Assembly: GCA_025351765.1 (NCBI GenBank)
Contig: JANXVH010000080.1
Span: 1-56,433 of the forward strand
Direction of reading: 5' to 3'
DNA length: 56,433 nt
From: Pedobacter sp.
Lineage (GTDB): Bacteria; Bacteroidota; Bacteroidia; Sphingobacteriales; Sphingobacteriaceae
In this document: positions 14,637-23,728 of the stretch, piece after piece
How positions within the stretch are numbered: the first letter of the stretch is position 1
How the letters are laid out: every line of letters begins with the position of its first letter
Program-made: the position numbers and the translations under genes
The notes under the pieces: model-generated
The model's database searches: none
Told to the model about the DNA's origin: nothing
The model's input: only the letters and a program-made list of their open reading frames with translations

Positions 14637-17600
14637 GCTGGGCATGTATCTCATGTTTCTCGCCTATTTAAAAGGATAAGATTGCTGGGCGCAGTCTTAG
14701 GGATCCTTTTAGGTCTTCCTTTTATCGCTTTTTCTCAACAAACAAAACCTATTGTCAACTCAACGCTCAAGGGCAGAGTAGTGGATGCAGTTAATAGACT
14801 GGGCATACCAGGTGTTAATGTGGCTATCGTGGGTACTACGCATGCCGTTCAAACAGACAAAGAAGGCAGATTTAATTTCGTAACCGGTCAGAAGTTTCCA
14901 TATACACTAACGGTAAGTTATATCGGTTATCAAACCAAACAGATCGTCGCAAACGGGGAGACCATCGAGATCGAACTGAAGGAAAGCACCAACCAGCTTA
15001 ATGATGTGGTGGTAGTTGCTTACGGCTCTCAGGAGCGTAGAAATGTAATTGGTTCAGTGGCCAAAGTAACAATTGAAGATGTAAAAAACATCCCTGGCGG
15101 AAGCTTTGAATCTCAGCTTCAAGGAAAAGTTGCGGGTGTTCAAATTACCAACAATACAGGGGTGCCGGGCGAAACGGTTAACATTCGCTTGCGTGGGGCA
15201 AATAGCATCAACGGAAACAACAACCCGCTCTACGTAATTGATGGAGTTTTTATTAGCAATTCCAGCTTGCAGACATTCGATACAGGGGGACACTCCACAT
15301 CTCCAATTGCAGATATAAACCCGAACGATATTGAAAGCATTTCTGTATTGAAGGATGCGGAAGCAACCGTGCTTTATGGAGTAAGGGGTGCAAATGGTGT
15401 CGTGATCATTACAACCAAACGCGGTAAATTCGGACAAAAGCCGAAGGTTGACATCAACGTATCCAACGGTTTCGCTAAAGCGGTAAAGCTTTGGGGCCTC
15501 GCTACTGGTCCGCAACATGCAGAATTAATCAACGAAAACTGGATCAACACAGGTGGTGCGTTTGCGAGTCGCCCTTTCAGACCAGTTTCTGAAGTTATTA
15601 ACGGCGTTGCTGGCAGAGGACTTCCTGAAAATCAGAAAACTTACGATAGGTTAAGTCAGGTATTTCGCACAGCTAAACTACAAAACTACGATGTTTCTAT
15701 AGCTGGAGGCAATAGCGGTAACAAATACTACATATCAGCAGGGTATAACGATCAGGAATCTATATTGGCTCCAATCTCATTTAACCGTGCAAGTTTTAAA
15801 GCAAACTTCGATCAGAAGGTAACAGATAAAATCAATATCGGAATCAGCAATACTTTAGGGCGTACATTTCGCAACGAAGGTAGGGCGGGTGACGGGCCGG
15901 CTGGAGGCTTACTTCAGGCAGCTTTGCATACACCAACCTACCTTTCTCCATACAATGATCAAGGAGTATTAGTAGGTCGTGCAGGTTTTGATAATGTGGA
16001 GTTACTGTTGGAAAATTACGACATCCATTCTACAAGTCTGCGCTACATCGGTAACCTATATGGAGAAGCAGAGATCCTTCCGGGACTGAAATTTCGAAGT
16101 AGTTTCGGTTTAGACTATACGAACTACCCTGAGTCGGAATACTGGAACACCTTTTTGATTTCCGGAAGTCCGGCGGGATTGGCTACCTCGTCCATCGGAC
16201 AGCGTACCTCTCTCTTAAATGAGCAAACGCTTTCCTACAGTTTCAAAGTAAATACAAAACATACATTCGGTTTCCTACTAGGAAATACCTTGCAAACCGA
16301 TATCAGTAACACTACCTCTGCCCGAGGAACAGGCTTTGCCAATAACTCTTATAAATTGGTGTCATCAGCTGCGGTTACCACAGGTTCTGAAAGCTGGTCA
16401 AGAAGAAACCTTGCATCATTCTTTGCAAAAGTAGATTACAATTATAATGGCAGATACTTGCTCGATTTTAGTCTTCGTGCCGATGCTACCTCGGCTTTCG
16501 GTAAAGACAAACAATGGGGTTATTTCCCGGGCGTAGGTGCTGCATGGCAAGTTAAAGAAGAAGATTTTCTTAAAAATGTAGATGCAATAACTGATTTAAA
16601 AATTAGAACAAGTTATGGTCTTACAGGCAGCCAAAATGGTGCAGGCGATTTTGCTTCCCTTGGCTTATGGTCTGCAGGTTCTTCCTATCAGGGAATACCT
16701 GGAACCGCGCCTCAACAAATTGCCAATCCAAATTTGGGATGGGAGCAAACAACTCAATTCAATACCGGGTTTGATTTGGCTGTATTAAAAGGAAGACTGT
16801 CCCTATCATTTGATTACTACAGAAAATATACAAGCAATGGTATTATTTCTAGTCCGCTTGCTGCTACTACTGGATTCAGCAGTTATACAAAGAATGATAT
16901 TGAGATTAGTAACAGGGGTTATGAACTGAATGTTAACTCCACCAATATTAAATCAAGTTCATTCTCCTGGACTACCAATTTCAATATATCTGGAAACAAG
17001 AACAATATAGAAAAGCTGGCCTCGCCGGTTAAGTTTGGAAGTCGCGATCTGATATGGAACGTACAAGGATCATCACTTTACTCATTTTACTTATACAAAG
17101 ACCTTGGAGTTGATCCTCAAACAGGAAATACTCGCTATGAGGATCATAATGGTGACGGTGTGATTACAGCGGCAGACAGACAAATCGAAGGAAGTATATG
17201 GCCTAAATTCTTTGGTGGGTTTGGTAATACGTTCGGTTATAAAGGTCTTGATCTTGGCTTATTTTTGTCTTACTCTTATGGAAACAAGGTATATAACCAC
17301 AACAGATTTTTTGGAGAAGCAGGTGGTGCAAGGGATGCCGCACGGATCATCTTTGCAAGTAACGTTGACAGGTGGCAAAAACCTGGTGATATTACCGATA
17401 CGCCAAGACCAGATGGCATTAATAACAACAATTACAAAGATGATGGTAGTCGCTGGTTGGAAGATGGTTCGTTTATACGCCTTCGTGCTTTAACACTTGG
17501 ATACACACTTCCAAAACTATTAACTCAAAAGATTAAACTGGACAAAGTAAGGTTTACAATTACCGGAAGCAATCTTTTCCTGATCACAAAATACACAGGT

Positions 17601-17708
17601 CTTGATCCTGAATCGTCATCAAGCAGTTCTCAAAATGCGCAGGGTATCGATTTAGGTACACCACCCTCACCACGCAGTTTTCAATTCGGTATTAACGTAT
17701 CACTCTAG
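14619..17708 (+). CDS. SusC/RagA family TonB-linked outer-membrane transporter
   Basis: This 1029-residue protein has a signal peptide ending near FSQQ (residue 41). A CarboxypepD-regulatory-like beta-sandwich follows at about 48-130 (LKGRVVDAVNRLGIPGVNV, IGYQTKQIV), then a plug (NDVVVVAYGSQERRNVIGSV, SINGNNNPLYVIDGVF, SISVLKDAEATVLYGVRGANG) and a long beta-barrel ending GINVSL. SusC proteins import ligands bound by their SusD lid, using TonB energy. The cargo is often a glycan, but the Cys-tract leader and sulfur-linked neighbours here suggest a sulfur-containing compound instead. It is the first large gene of an operon reaching 24997. Confidence 0.95.
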   Translation: MQNFKKAGHVSHVSRLFKRIRLLGAVLGILLGLPFIAFSQQTKPIVNSTLKGRVVDAVNRLGIPGVNVAIVGTTHAVQTDKEGRFNFVTGQKFPYTLTVSYIGYQTKQIVANGETIEIELKESTNQLNDVVVVAYGSQERRNVIGSVAKVTIEDVKNIPGGSFESQLQGKVAGVQITNNTGVPGETVNIRLRGANSINGNNNPLYVIDGVFISNSSLQTFDTGGHSTSPIADINPNDIESISVLKDAEATVLYGVRGANGVVIITTKRGKFGQKPKVDINVSNGFAKAVKLWGLATGPQHAELINENWINTGGAFASRPFRPVSEVINGVAGRGLPENQKTYDRLSQVFRTAKLQNYDVSIAGGNSGNKYYISAGYNDQESILAPISFNRASFKANFDQKVTDKINIGISNTLGRTFRNEGRAGDGPAGGLLQAALHTPTYLSPYNDQGVLVGRAGFDNVELLLENYDIHSTSLRYIGNLYGEAEILPGLKFRSSFGLDYTNYPESEYWNTFLISGSPAGLATSSIGQRTSLLNEQTLSYSFKVNTKHTFGFLLGNTLQTDISNTTSARGTGFANNSYKLVSSAAVTTGSESWSRRNLASFFAKVDYNYNGRYLLDFSLRADATSAFGKDKQWGYFPGVGAAWQVKEEDFLKNVDAITDLKIRTSYGLTGSQNGAGDFASLGLWSAGSSYQGIPGTAPQQIANPNLGWEQTTQFNTGFDLAVLKGRLSLSFDYYRKYTSNGIISSPLAATTGFSSYTKNDIEISNRGYELNVNSTNIKSSSFSWTTNFNISGNKNNIEKLASPVKFGSRDLIWNVQGSSLYSFYLYKDLGVDPQTGNTRYEDHNGDGVITAADRQIEGSIWPKFFGGFGNTFGYKGLDLGLFLSYSYGNKVYNHNRFFGEAGGARDAARIIFASNVDRWQKPGDITDTPRPDGINNNNYKDDGSRWLEDGSFIRLRALTLGYTLPKLLTQKIKLDKVRFTITGSNLFLITKYTGLDPESSSSSSQNAQGIDLGTPPSPRSFQFGINVSL

Positions 17709-17765
17709 CCGAATATGAAGAATACAGCCATTACATCAGAGAACAATCCATTTAAAAAAGCAACC

Positions 17766-19136
17766 ATGAAAAAAGTACTATATACATTATCGGTGCTAGC
17801 CGCACTTTCTTTTTCATCATGTGAAAAATACCTGGATGTGGAGCCGCAAGCTTCAATTTCAGACAAGAATACCATATTTGACAATGCCTCGGCACAAACT
17901 GCATTAACTGGTGCATACGCTGCGCTGGCAAGTGGAGGCTATTATGGTACCACGTTTCAATCCATCGGATACCTTAACGGAGACAATATTGTTTGGACCG
18001 GATCACAATCTCAGGTTCAAGAATTTATAAACCACAATGTAAGTGCAGACAACAGTACCATTAGCGGTGCATGGAGTGCCATATATATAGCTATTAGTCG
18101 CGCTAACCAGGTTATTACAAAAGTACCCTTAGTTACAGATCCTTTGTTAACGCAGGCAAATAAGGACCTGATTGTTGGGCAGGCCTATTTTATTCGCGGA
18201 CTGGCTTATTTTGATTTGGCCCGTACATGGGGTGGAGTACCAATTATTACAAAGCCCACCGAGGCTGCTACAGACAACAGCGGAATACCGAGAAGTATAC
18301 AGGCAGAAGTTTATGCACAGGCATTAAGCGATCTTGAAAAAGCCGAGCCATTGTTAACCGAAACAACAAACAGGTACCGAGCAACAAAAAAAACTGTTTG
18401 GGCATTGAAAGCACGCTACTATTTATATCGTGGAGATTGGGCAAATGCAGAGTTGTACGCAACCAAACTAATAGCCGACAATACCAATTATAAATTATTG
18501 AAGCCATTTGGCACTTTTTTTCAAAATGATGCACGTGGCACTCAGGAATCGGTGTTTGAAATCTTTTATAGTGCGGCAGAGCTAAATGGGCACCGAGGCC
18601 AATGGCAGCCACAAACCAATGGGGGAACCAGGCAATGGGCACCGAACGATGCTTTTGTAGCGCTGGTAAATAACCCACTGATTGGAGGTACAAGAAGCGT
18701 GACGGTTGCAAAAGACAACCAGAACCGCTGGTATGGCAATCTGTATTACCGGAGCCCGGCTACCGATCCTTCCTATGTGATAAGAATTGCAGAATTGTAT
18801 TTGATCCGTGCCGAGGCACGCGCAAATCAGGCATCAGATGGATCAACTGTTACCAATGATAAAATTATTGGCGCGCTGAGTGATCTTAATGCGGTTAGAG
18901 ACAGGGCAGGATTGTCAGCTTCGCCTGCCGCAAACAAAGCAGATGTTCTTATTGCAATTGAAAACGAACGAAGAATAGAGTTTGCTTTTGAGCCACACCG
19001 TTGGTTTGACCTGGTTAGGACAGGCAGGGCTGCAGCCGTATTAAATATTACAGATAACCGTAAATATCTTATGCCTGTTCCTAATGATCAGATACTAATT
19101 GATCCAGCCCTAAAGCCAAATAACCCAGGGTACTAA
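17766..19136 (+). CDS. SusD/RagB family outer-membrane lipoprotein
   Basis: I start at the ATG at 17766, since the 17715 ATG adds 17 non-signal residues; from 17766 the protein opens with a lipoprotein signal (LSFSSC, Cys19). The 456-residue body has SusD features: AQTALTGAYAAL near the N-terminus, TPR-like helices (ALKARYYLYRGDWANAELYATKL) and the C-terminal ERRIEFAFEPHRWFDLVRTG signature. SusD forms the surface lid that captures ligand for SusC, which ends 57 bases upstream. Ligand identity is not predictable from sequence; operon context suggests an organosulfur compound. Confidence 0.94.
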   Translation: MKKVLYTLSVLAALSFSSCEKYLDVEPQASISDKNTIFDNASAQTALTGAYAALASGGYYGTTFQSIGYLNGDNIVWTGSQSQVQEFINHNVSADNSTISGAWSAIYIAISRANQVITKVPLVTDPLLTQANKDLIVGQAYFIRGLAYFDLARTWGGVPIITKPTEAATDNSGIPRSIQAEVYAQALSDLEKAEPLLTETTNRYRATKKTVWALKARYYLYRGDWANAELYATKLIADNTNYKLLKPFGTFFQNDARGTQESVFEIFYSAAELNGHRGQWQPQTNGGTRQWAPNDAFVALVNNPLIGGTRSVTVAKDNQNRWYGNLYYRSPATDPSYVIRIAELYLIRAEARANQASDGSTVTNDKIIGALSDLNAVRDRAGLSASPAANKADVLIAIENERRIEFAFEPHRWFDLVRTGRAAAVLNITDNRKYLMPVPNDQILIDPALKPNNPGY

Positions 19137-19154
19137 CTATTTTATAATATTGTT

Positions 19155-20489
19155 ATGAGCACAGTTAAACTAGAACAACCTTCTGCGGAGTGGAAGGGCT
19201 ATGAGAAAATAGCGTTGCGTTTCCTTTTTATCTATTTTATTCTTCAAACAATCCCGCTTGACTGGAAGTACTTTCGTGGTATCTTTTCCATCAACTGGCT
19301 AAATTTGAAATATGGGGATATTTTTTACATAACACGCTATTTTCCAAGGTTCATTACCACACTGGATAGCTTTGTAAACTGGATCCTGATTGCCGTGATT
19401 GCAGCGATTGGTACAGCAATCTGGACCAAAAAAGAAAAACCCAATACGGACTATAATACACTTTATTATTGGTTGAGGGTGATTTTGAGATACAGACTTG
19501 CCATTGGCATTATCGGGTACGGATTTATTAAGTTCTTTCCTTTACAAGCTCCTTTTCCTTCAATCAGTAACCTGAACACCAGTTATGGCGACTTTACGGA
19601 TTGGAAGATATTTTCATTAAGTCTTGGTGTTGTACCGCACTATGAATCATTCCTTGGTGGCGTTGAGCTGCTGGCAGGATTCCTGCTTTTCTTTAGAAGA
19701 ACCGCCTCAATAGGCGCACTAATTGTATTGGTATTTACAGGAAATGTATTTATATCAAATTTAGCTTATGAAGGTGGAGAATACGTCTATAGCTTTTACC
19801 TGATCTTCCTTGCCCTGTTCATATTTGCTTACGATGCAACAAAGATCTACAGCCTGGTATCGCTGGGCAAACCTACAACACCCAATCTCTTTAAACCACA
19901 GTTTCCGGGCTGGCAGGAAAATGCACGAATAGTCTTAAAGATTTCTGTCATCTTCTTTTTTGTATTTGTCTATGCCTTTAAAACTTACAAAGGCTACAAA
20001 AACGATCCTTATCAGTTCCCCCACACAGCGGGTCTTGCCAAGACCAGCGGGATCTATAATGTAACTGAATTCAAGTTCAATAATAAGGTGTTTCCTTATA
20101 ACGCTACTGATCCCATCAGGTGGAAAGATGTGGTATTTGAGAAATGGGCTACCATAAGTATAAGGTCTAACCGCCCTGTTAAATTGGATTCTACAAACTA
20201 CGAGCAGGTGGTTTACAAAGATGAAGACAGGAACTATGAATTGACCGGCTCTGGTGGCAGGCATTACTACAGTTACACTGCCGATACCGTAAATCATGTT
20301 CTGACATTGCAAAACAAGAACAAAAACTACAAATATGATAAGTTGGTACTCCATTACAGCAAGCCTGACAATGCAACGATTGTCCTCCAGGGAATAAACG
20401 GTACAAAGGATTCTGTATATGTGCTGCTGAATAAGATCGATAAAAAATATCCGATCCTATTGGGCAGACGCGGTCGCCTTAAGCTTTAA
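19155..20489 (+). CDS. DoxX-like membrane protein with C-terminal soluble domain (copy 1)
   Basis: The 444-residue protein has TM segments around residues 15-35, 75-95, 115-140, 165-185, 190-210, 215-235 and 265-285. The DoxX-like core contains YRLAIGIIGYGFIKFF and FLGGVELLAGFLLFFRR. The C-terminal ~150 residues form a predicted beta-rich soluble domain (YNVTEFKFNNKVFPYN, HVLTLQNKNKNYKYDKLVLHY). DoxX/DoxD proteins take part in quinone-linked redox chemistry, and DoxDA is a thiosulfate:quinone oxidoreductase subunit. A sulfur-linked electron transfer role is therefore possible but not shown. It follows susD by 18 bases and is paralogous to the next gene. Confidence 0.7.
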   Translation: MSTVKLEQPSAEWKGYEKIALRFLFIYFILQTIPLDWKYFRGIFSINWLNLKYGDIFYITRYFPRFITTLDSFVNWILIAVIAAIGTAIWTKKEKPNTDYNTLYYWLRVILRYRLAIGIIGYGFIKFFPLQAPFPSISNLNTSYGDFTDWKIFSLSLGVVPHYESFLGGVELLAGFLLFFRRTASIGALIVLVFTGNVFISNLAYEGGEYVYSFYLIFLALFIFAYDATKIYSLVSLGKPTTPNLFKPQFPGWQENARIVLKISVIFFFVFVYAFKTYKGYKNDPYQFPHTAGLAKTSGIYNVTEFKFNNKVFPYNATDPIRWKDVVFEKWATISIRSNRPVKLDSTNYEQVVYKDEDRNYELTGSGGRHYYSYTADTVNHVLTLQNKNKNYKYDKLVLHYSKPDNATIVLQGINGTKDSVYVLLNKIDKKYPILLGRRGRLKL

Positions 20490-20528
20490 TAATTGTATAC
20501 ATGAAAAAGAACCATAAAAATAGTTAAG

Positions 20529-22214
20529 ATGGCTAAAATAGAAAACAGTACTGGAAATTCTCCAGTCCAATGGTCCATTTATAAGAAAATCACATTCCGT
20601 ATTGCCTTTACTTTTTTCATTCTGGTCTCTATCCCATTAAGCGGGAGCTGGTATAAAAGCCTGGCTGGCATCGACTGGACACGTCCGCATTACCGCGACA
20701 TATACGATATTGCCCGTTATGGAACCAACGTACCCTCGTTGTTTTCAAAATCAGGAAGCCAGGGCACCGAAGAGGGAGATTTTGGTGCGCCGGCCCCGCA
20801 GCAGAAAGAAAAACCGAGTGGCAAACAAAAGGCCAAACGGAACAATTCAGACAATGGCAATGCCCAGGTGCAAGCAGGGAGAAGCAGAAGTTGGATATCC
20901 GACTATTCTTCATGGGGCGACGCGCTGGTAGTGGCTGTAATTATAGGATTAATCTGGACGTTAATAGATCGTAAAAGACCATCATACAACGTGCTTTATT
21001 ACTGGCTTACAGTAGTGGTGAGGTATAGGGCCGCAATAGGTATCATTGGCTTTGGGTTTACTAAACTTTTTCCCACGCAAATGCCTTATCCTTCGCTAGG
21101 GCTGCTAAATACCGACTTTGGTGATTTTACAGCGCAAAAGATTTATTGGTTATCTGTAGGTATTGTACCCTGGTACCAGGTTTTTGGGGGTATTGTTGAG
21201 TTGGCCGCGGGCGCATTACTTATGTTCAGGAAAACAGCAACATTTGGTGCAATTTTACTGATCGGTGCACTTGGAGACATCACTTTTGTAAATTATGCTT
21301 ACGATGGTGGGGTTCATGTCTATGCATTCTATTTTGTATTGCTTGGATCTTTTGTAGTCGCCACAGATGTTCCTCGCTTATACAACCTTTTGGTATTGGA
21401 ACGATATACAGTCCCTCATTTTTATTATCCAAATTATAAATTGCCGGCGTTCAAATACACCAGGATTGCCTTAAAAGGATTGGCTATTTTAATTTTCTTT
21501 GTTATCCTTACCTACACAGAAGTGATCAATTTTAAATACGATCCGTATAAACAACCTTCTACTGCCGGTGTAAAATCCCTTAGAGGTAATTATGCCGTGA
21601 CCGAATTCAAGATAAACGGACAAGTGATCCCGTATTCTCCGTTGGATTCCGTAAGGTGGAAAGAAGCTACTTTTGAAAAATGGACCACACTAACCTTTAA
21701 GGTAAATAAGCCGGTAGTGGTAGACCCATCAAATGGTGGAGGAAGTCCGATGCATGACATTCAACGTACCTTTGAAATTGCCGGAACAGCCGGTGGACAA
21801 CGTGCCTTCCATTATTATGCTGACACAATTGACCATGTTTTGTACCTTCAGGATAAAAATGTAGTGGCGTCCCGTACCGAAAGGGGTGGAGCGCAAGCCG
21901 CGGCAAACTTTGCTGCGCAGCACCAACATACGCCGGCAGAAAACTGGATCAGTGACGCAGTCTGGAAAAACATAGGCGATGAAAATAAAATGATCGATCC
22001 AAAGGCCTGGTCAACACGCAGGGATCGTGAATTTGCCCGTCCTGAACGAGAAGTAAAGCGGAATAAAATGATTCTCAAATACAGCACTCAGGATGGGTCA
22101 AGGGTTATTTTAAAGGGTATCAACGAGTCAAAAGATTCTATCTATGTGGTTCTTGATAAAGTTAACAGGAAATATGTACTGCCTGAAAGTACATTAAGCG
22201 CGGGTAAGTATTAA
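20529..22214 (+). CDS. DoxX-like membrane protein with C-terminal soluble domain (copy 2)
   Basis: The 561-residue protein is a paralogue of the gene immediately upstream. They share YRAAIGIIGFGFTKLFPTQMP, the FGGIVELAAGALLMFRKTA core, the YDGGVHVYAFYFVLLG segment and the C-terminal domain (NYAVTEFKINGQVIPYSPLDSVRWK, ending SKDSIYVVLDKVNRKY). It differs by two polar insertions: about residues 70-125 (Gly/Lys/Gln-rich, between the first two TM segments) and about 450-515 (charged, Ala/His-containing) inside the soluble domain. The pair looks like a tandem duplication that diverged, possibly forming a heterodimer. Function is inferred only from the family and context (sulfur operon). Confidence 0.68.
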   Translation: MAKIENSTGNSPVQWSIYKKITFRIAFTFFILVSIPLSGSWYKSLAGIDWTRPHYRDIYDIARYGTNVPSLFSKSGSQGTEEGDFGAPAPQQKEKPSGKQKAKRNNSDNGNAQVQAGRSRSWISDYSSWGDALVVAVIIGLIWTLIDRKRPSYNVLYYWLTVVVRYRAAIGIIGFGFTKLFPTQMPYPSLGLLNTDFGDFTAQKIYWLSVGIVPWYQVFGGIVELAAGALLMFRKTATFGAILLIGALGDITFVNYAYDGGVHVYAFYFVLLGSFVVATDVPRLYNLLVLERYTVPHFYYPNYKLPAFKYTRIALKGLAILIFFVILTYTEVINFKYDPYKQPSTAGVKSLRGNYAVTEFKINGQVIPYSPLDSVRWKEATFEKWTTLTFKVNKPVVVDPSNGGGSPMHDIQRTFEIAGTAGGQRAFHYYADTIDHVLYLQDKNVVASRTERGGAQAAANFAAQHQHTPAENWISDAVWKNIGDENKMIDPKAWSTRRDREFARPEREVKRNKMILKYSTQDGSRVILKGINESKDSIYVVLDKVNRKYVLPESTLSAGKY

Positions 22215-22273
22215 ATAAAGGGTTTTCTTTTAAAATAGAATGATGATATTGTTACTGTCAACAGAAATAATTA

Positions 22274-23707
22274 ATGAGCAAAACAGAATTTGATGCCATA
22301 GTAGTAGGTTCCGGCCCTAACGGACTTGCTGCTGCAATTACAATGCAGCAGCAAGGACTTTCTGTATTGCTGATAGAAGGTAAAGATGAAATAGGAGGGG
22401 GGTTACGGTCAGCCGAACTGACTTTACCTGGCTTTATGCACGATGTTTGCTCGGCGATACACCCCTTGGCTATTGGGTCTCCGTTTTTTGATACCCTTCC
22501 ACTGGCGGAACATGGTTTAAACTACCTTTTTCCAGATGTAGCTGCTGCACATCCCTTTGATGATGGTACAGCAGCCATATTAACGCATTCTATTGAGGAA
22601 ACCGCCAGTCTGCTGGGTGAAGATGAACAAACCTACCTTAATATATTTGAGCAGCTGGTTACTGATTGGCCGGGCATGGCTGCCGATGTGCTTGGTCCAC
22701 TTACTTTCCCTAAGCATCCTATTGCAATGGCGAGGTTTGGCCTCAAGGCACTAACTTCCGCCTCCCATTTCGCTAAAAGATTTAAAACTCAACACGCCAA
22801 AGGGTTATGGGCCGGAATAGCTGCACATGCTATACAACCGCTAAGTAACCTGAGTACCTCGGCTATTGGACTTGTGTTGATAACTGCAGCTCACCTAAAA
22901 GGTTGGCCTATTCCCCAAGGTGGCTCAAAAGAGATAGCTAATGCACTCGCATCCTATTTCCTATCCTTAGGTGGGAAAATTGAAACCGGCCATTTTGTAA
23001 AATCTCTTGATGAATTGCCTTCTGCAAAAACAGTATTGTTCGATGTGACACCCAGACAGCTCCTTCAAATAGCGGGGCATAAGTTCTCTTCTATTTACAA
23101 ATGGCAGTTGGAAAAATACCGTTATGGGATGGGTGTTTTTAAGGTAGACTGGGCGCTTGACGCGCAGATACCTTTTACAGCAAAAGATGCACAGCGAGCC
23201 GGAACTGTACATATAGGCAATACGCTAGTGGAGATTGCTGATTCAGAAAAGCAGATTTGGAACAAGCAGCATTCAGAAAAACCTTTTGTACTGCTTGCCC
23301 AACAAAGCATTTTTGACAACAGCAGGGCACCAGAAGGCAAGCATACTGCATGGGCATATTGTCATGTGCCAAACGGATCTGTAAAAGACATGACTAACAT
23401 TATAGAAAGTCAGGTAGAAAGGTTTGCACCAGGTTTTAGAGACCTCATACTGGCAAAGCATACCATGAATACAGCCGAAGTAGAGCAGTATAATCCCAAT
23501 TATATAGGGGGCGACATCAACGGTGGGGTTATAGATCTTGGTCAGCTCTTTACCAGGCCCGCATTGCGAAGCTCTCCCTATCGCACTTCTGCAAAAGGAT
23601 TATATATCTGCTCTTCATCAACACCTCCTGGCGGAGGGGTACACGGCATGTGTGGTTACCACTCCGCTAAAAAAGCACTTAAAGATATTTTTTCAATAAA
23701 CATTTAA
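22274..23707 (+). CDS. FAD/NAD(P)-dependent oxidoreductase, phytoene-desaturase-like
   Basis: The 477-residue flavoprotein has an N-terminal dinucleotide-binding motif (DAIVVGSGPNGLAAAITM, residues 7-24) followed by GKDEIGGGLRS, and the C-terminal FAD signature (LYICSSSTPPGGGVHGMCG). This layout is that of the CrtI/PYROXD2-like group of amine-oxidase superfamily proteins. In this operon it may oxidise the imported compound or a carbon-sulfur intermediate. There is no carotenoid cluster nearby, so a role as phytoene desaturase is unlikely. It lies 59 bases after the second DoxX-like gene and 21 bases before the exporter. Confidence 0.85.
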   Translation: MSKTEFDAIVVGSGPNGLAAAITMQQQGLSVLLIEGKDEIGGGLRSAELTLPGFMHDVCSAIHPLAIGSPFFDTLPLAEHGLNYLFPDVAAAHPFDDGTAAILTHSIEETASLLGEDEQTYLNIFEQLVTDWPGMAADVLGPLTFPKHPIAMARFGLKALTSASHFAKRFKTQHAKGLWAGIAAHAIQPLSNLSTSAIGLVLITAAHLKGWPIPQGGSKEIANALASYFLSLGGKIETGHFVKSLDELPSAKTVLFDVTPRQLLQIAGHKFSSIYKWQLEKYRYGMGVFKVDWALDAQIPFTAKDAQRAGTVHIGNTLVEIADSEKQIWNKQHSEKPFVLLAQQSIFDNSRAPEGKHTAWAYCHVPNGSVKDMTNIIESQVERFAPGFRDLILAKHTMNTAEVEQYNPNYIGGDINGGVIDLGQLFTRPALRSSPYRTSAKGLYICSSSTPPGGGVHGMCGYHSAKKALKDIFSINI

Positions 23708-23728
23708 AACAACACACATCAACAAATC

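Noticed and set aside
14619..19136. Polysaccharide utilisation locus
   Set aside because: There are no glycoside hydrolases, SusE/F or carbohydrate regulators nearby. Sulfur genes and the Cys leader surround the SusCD pair instead.
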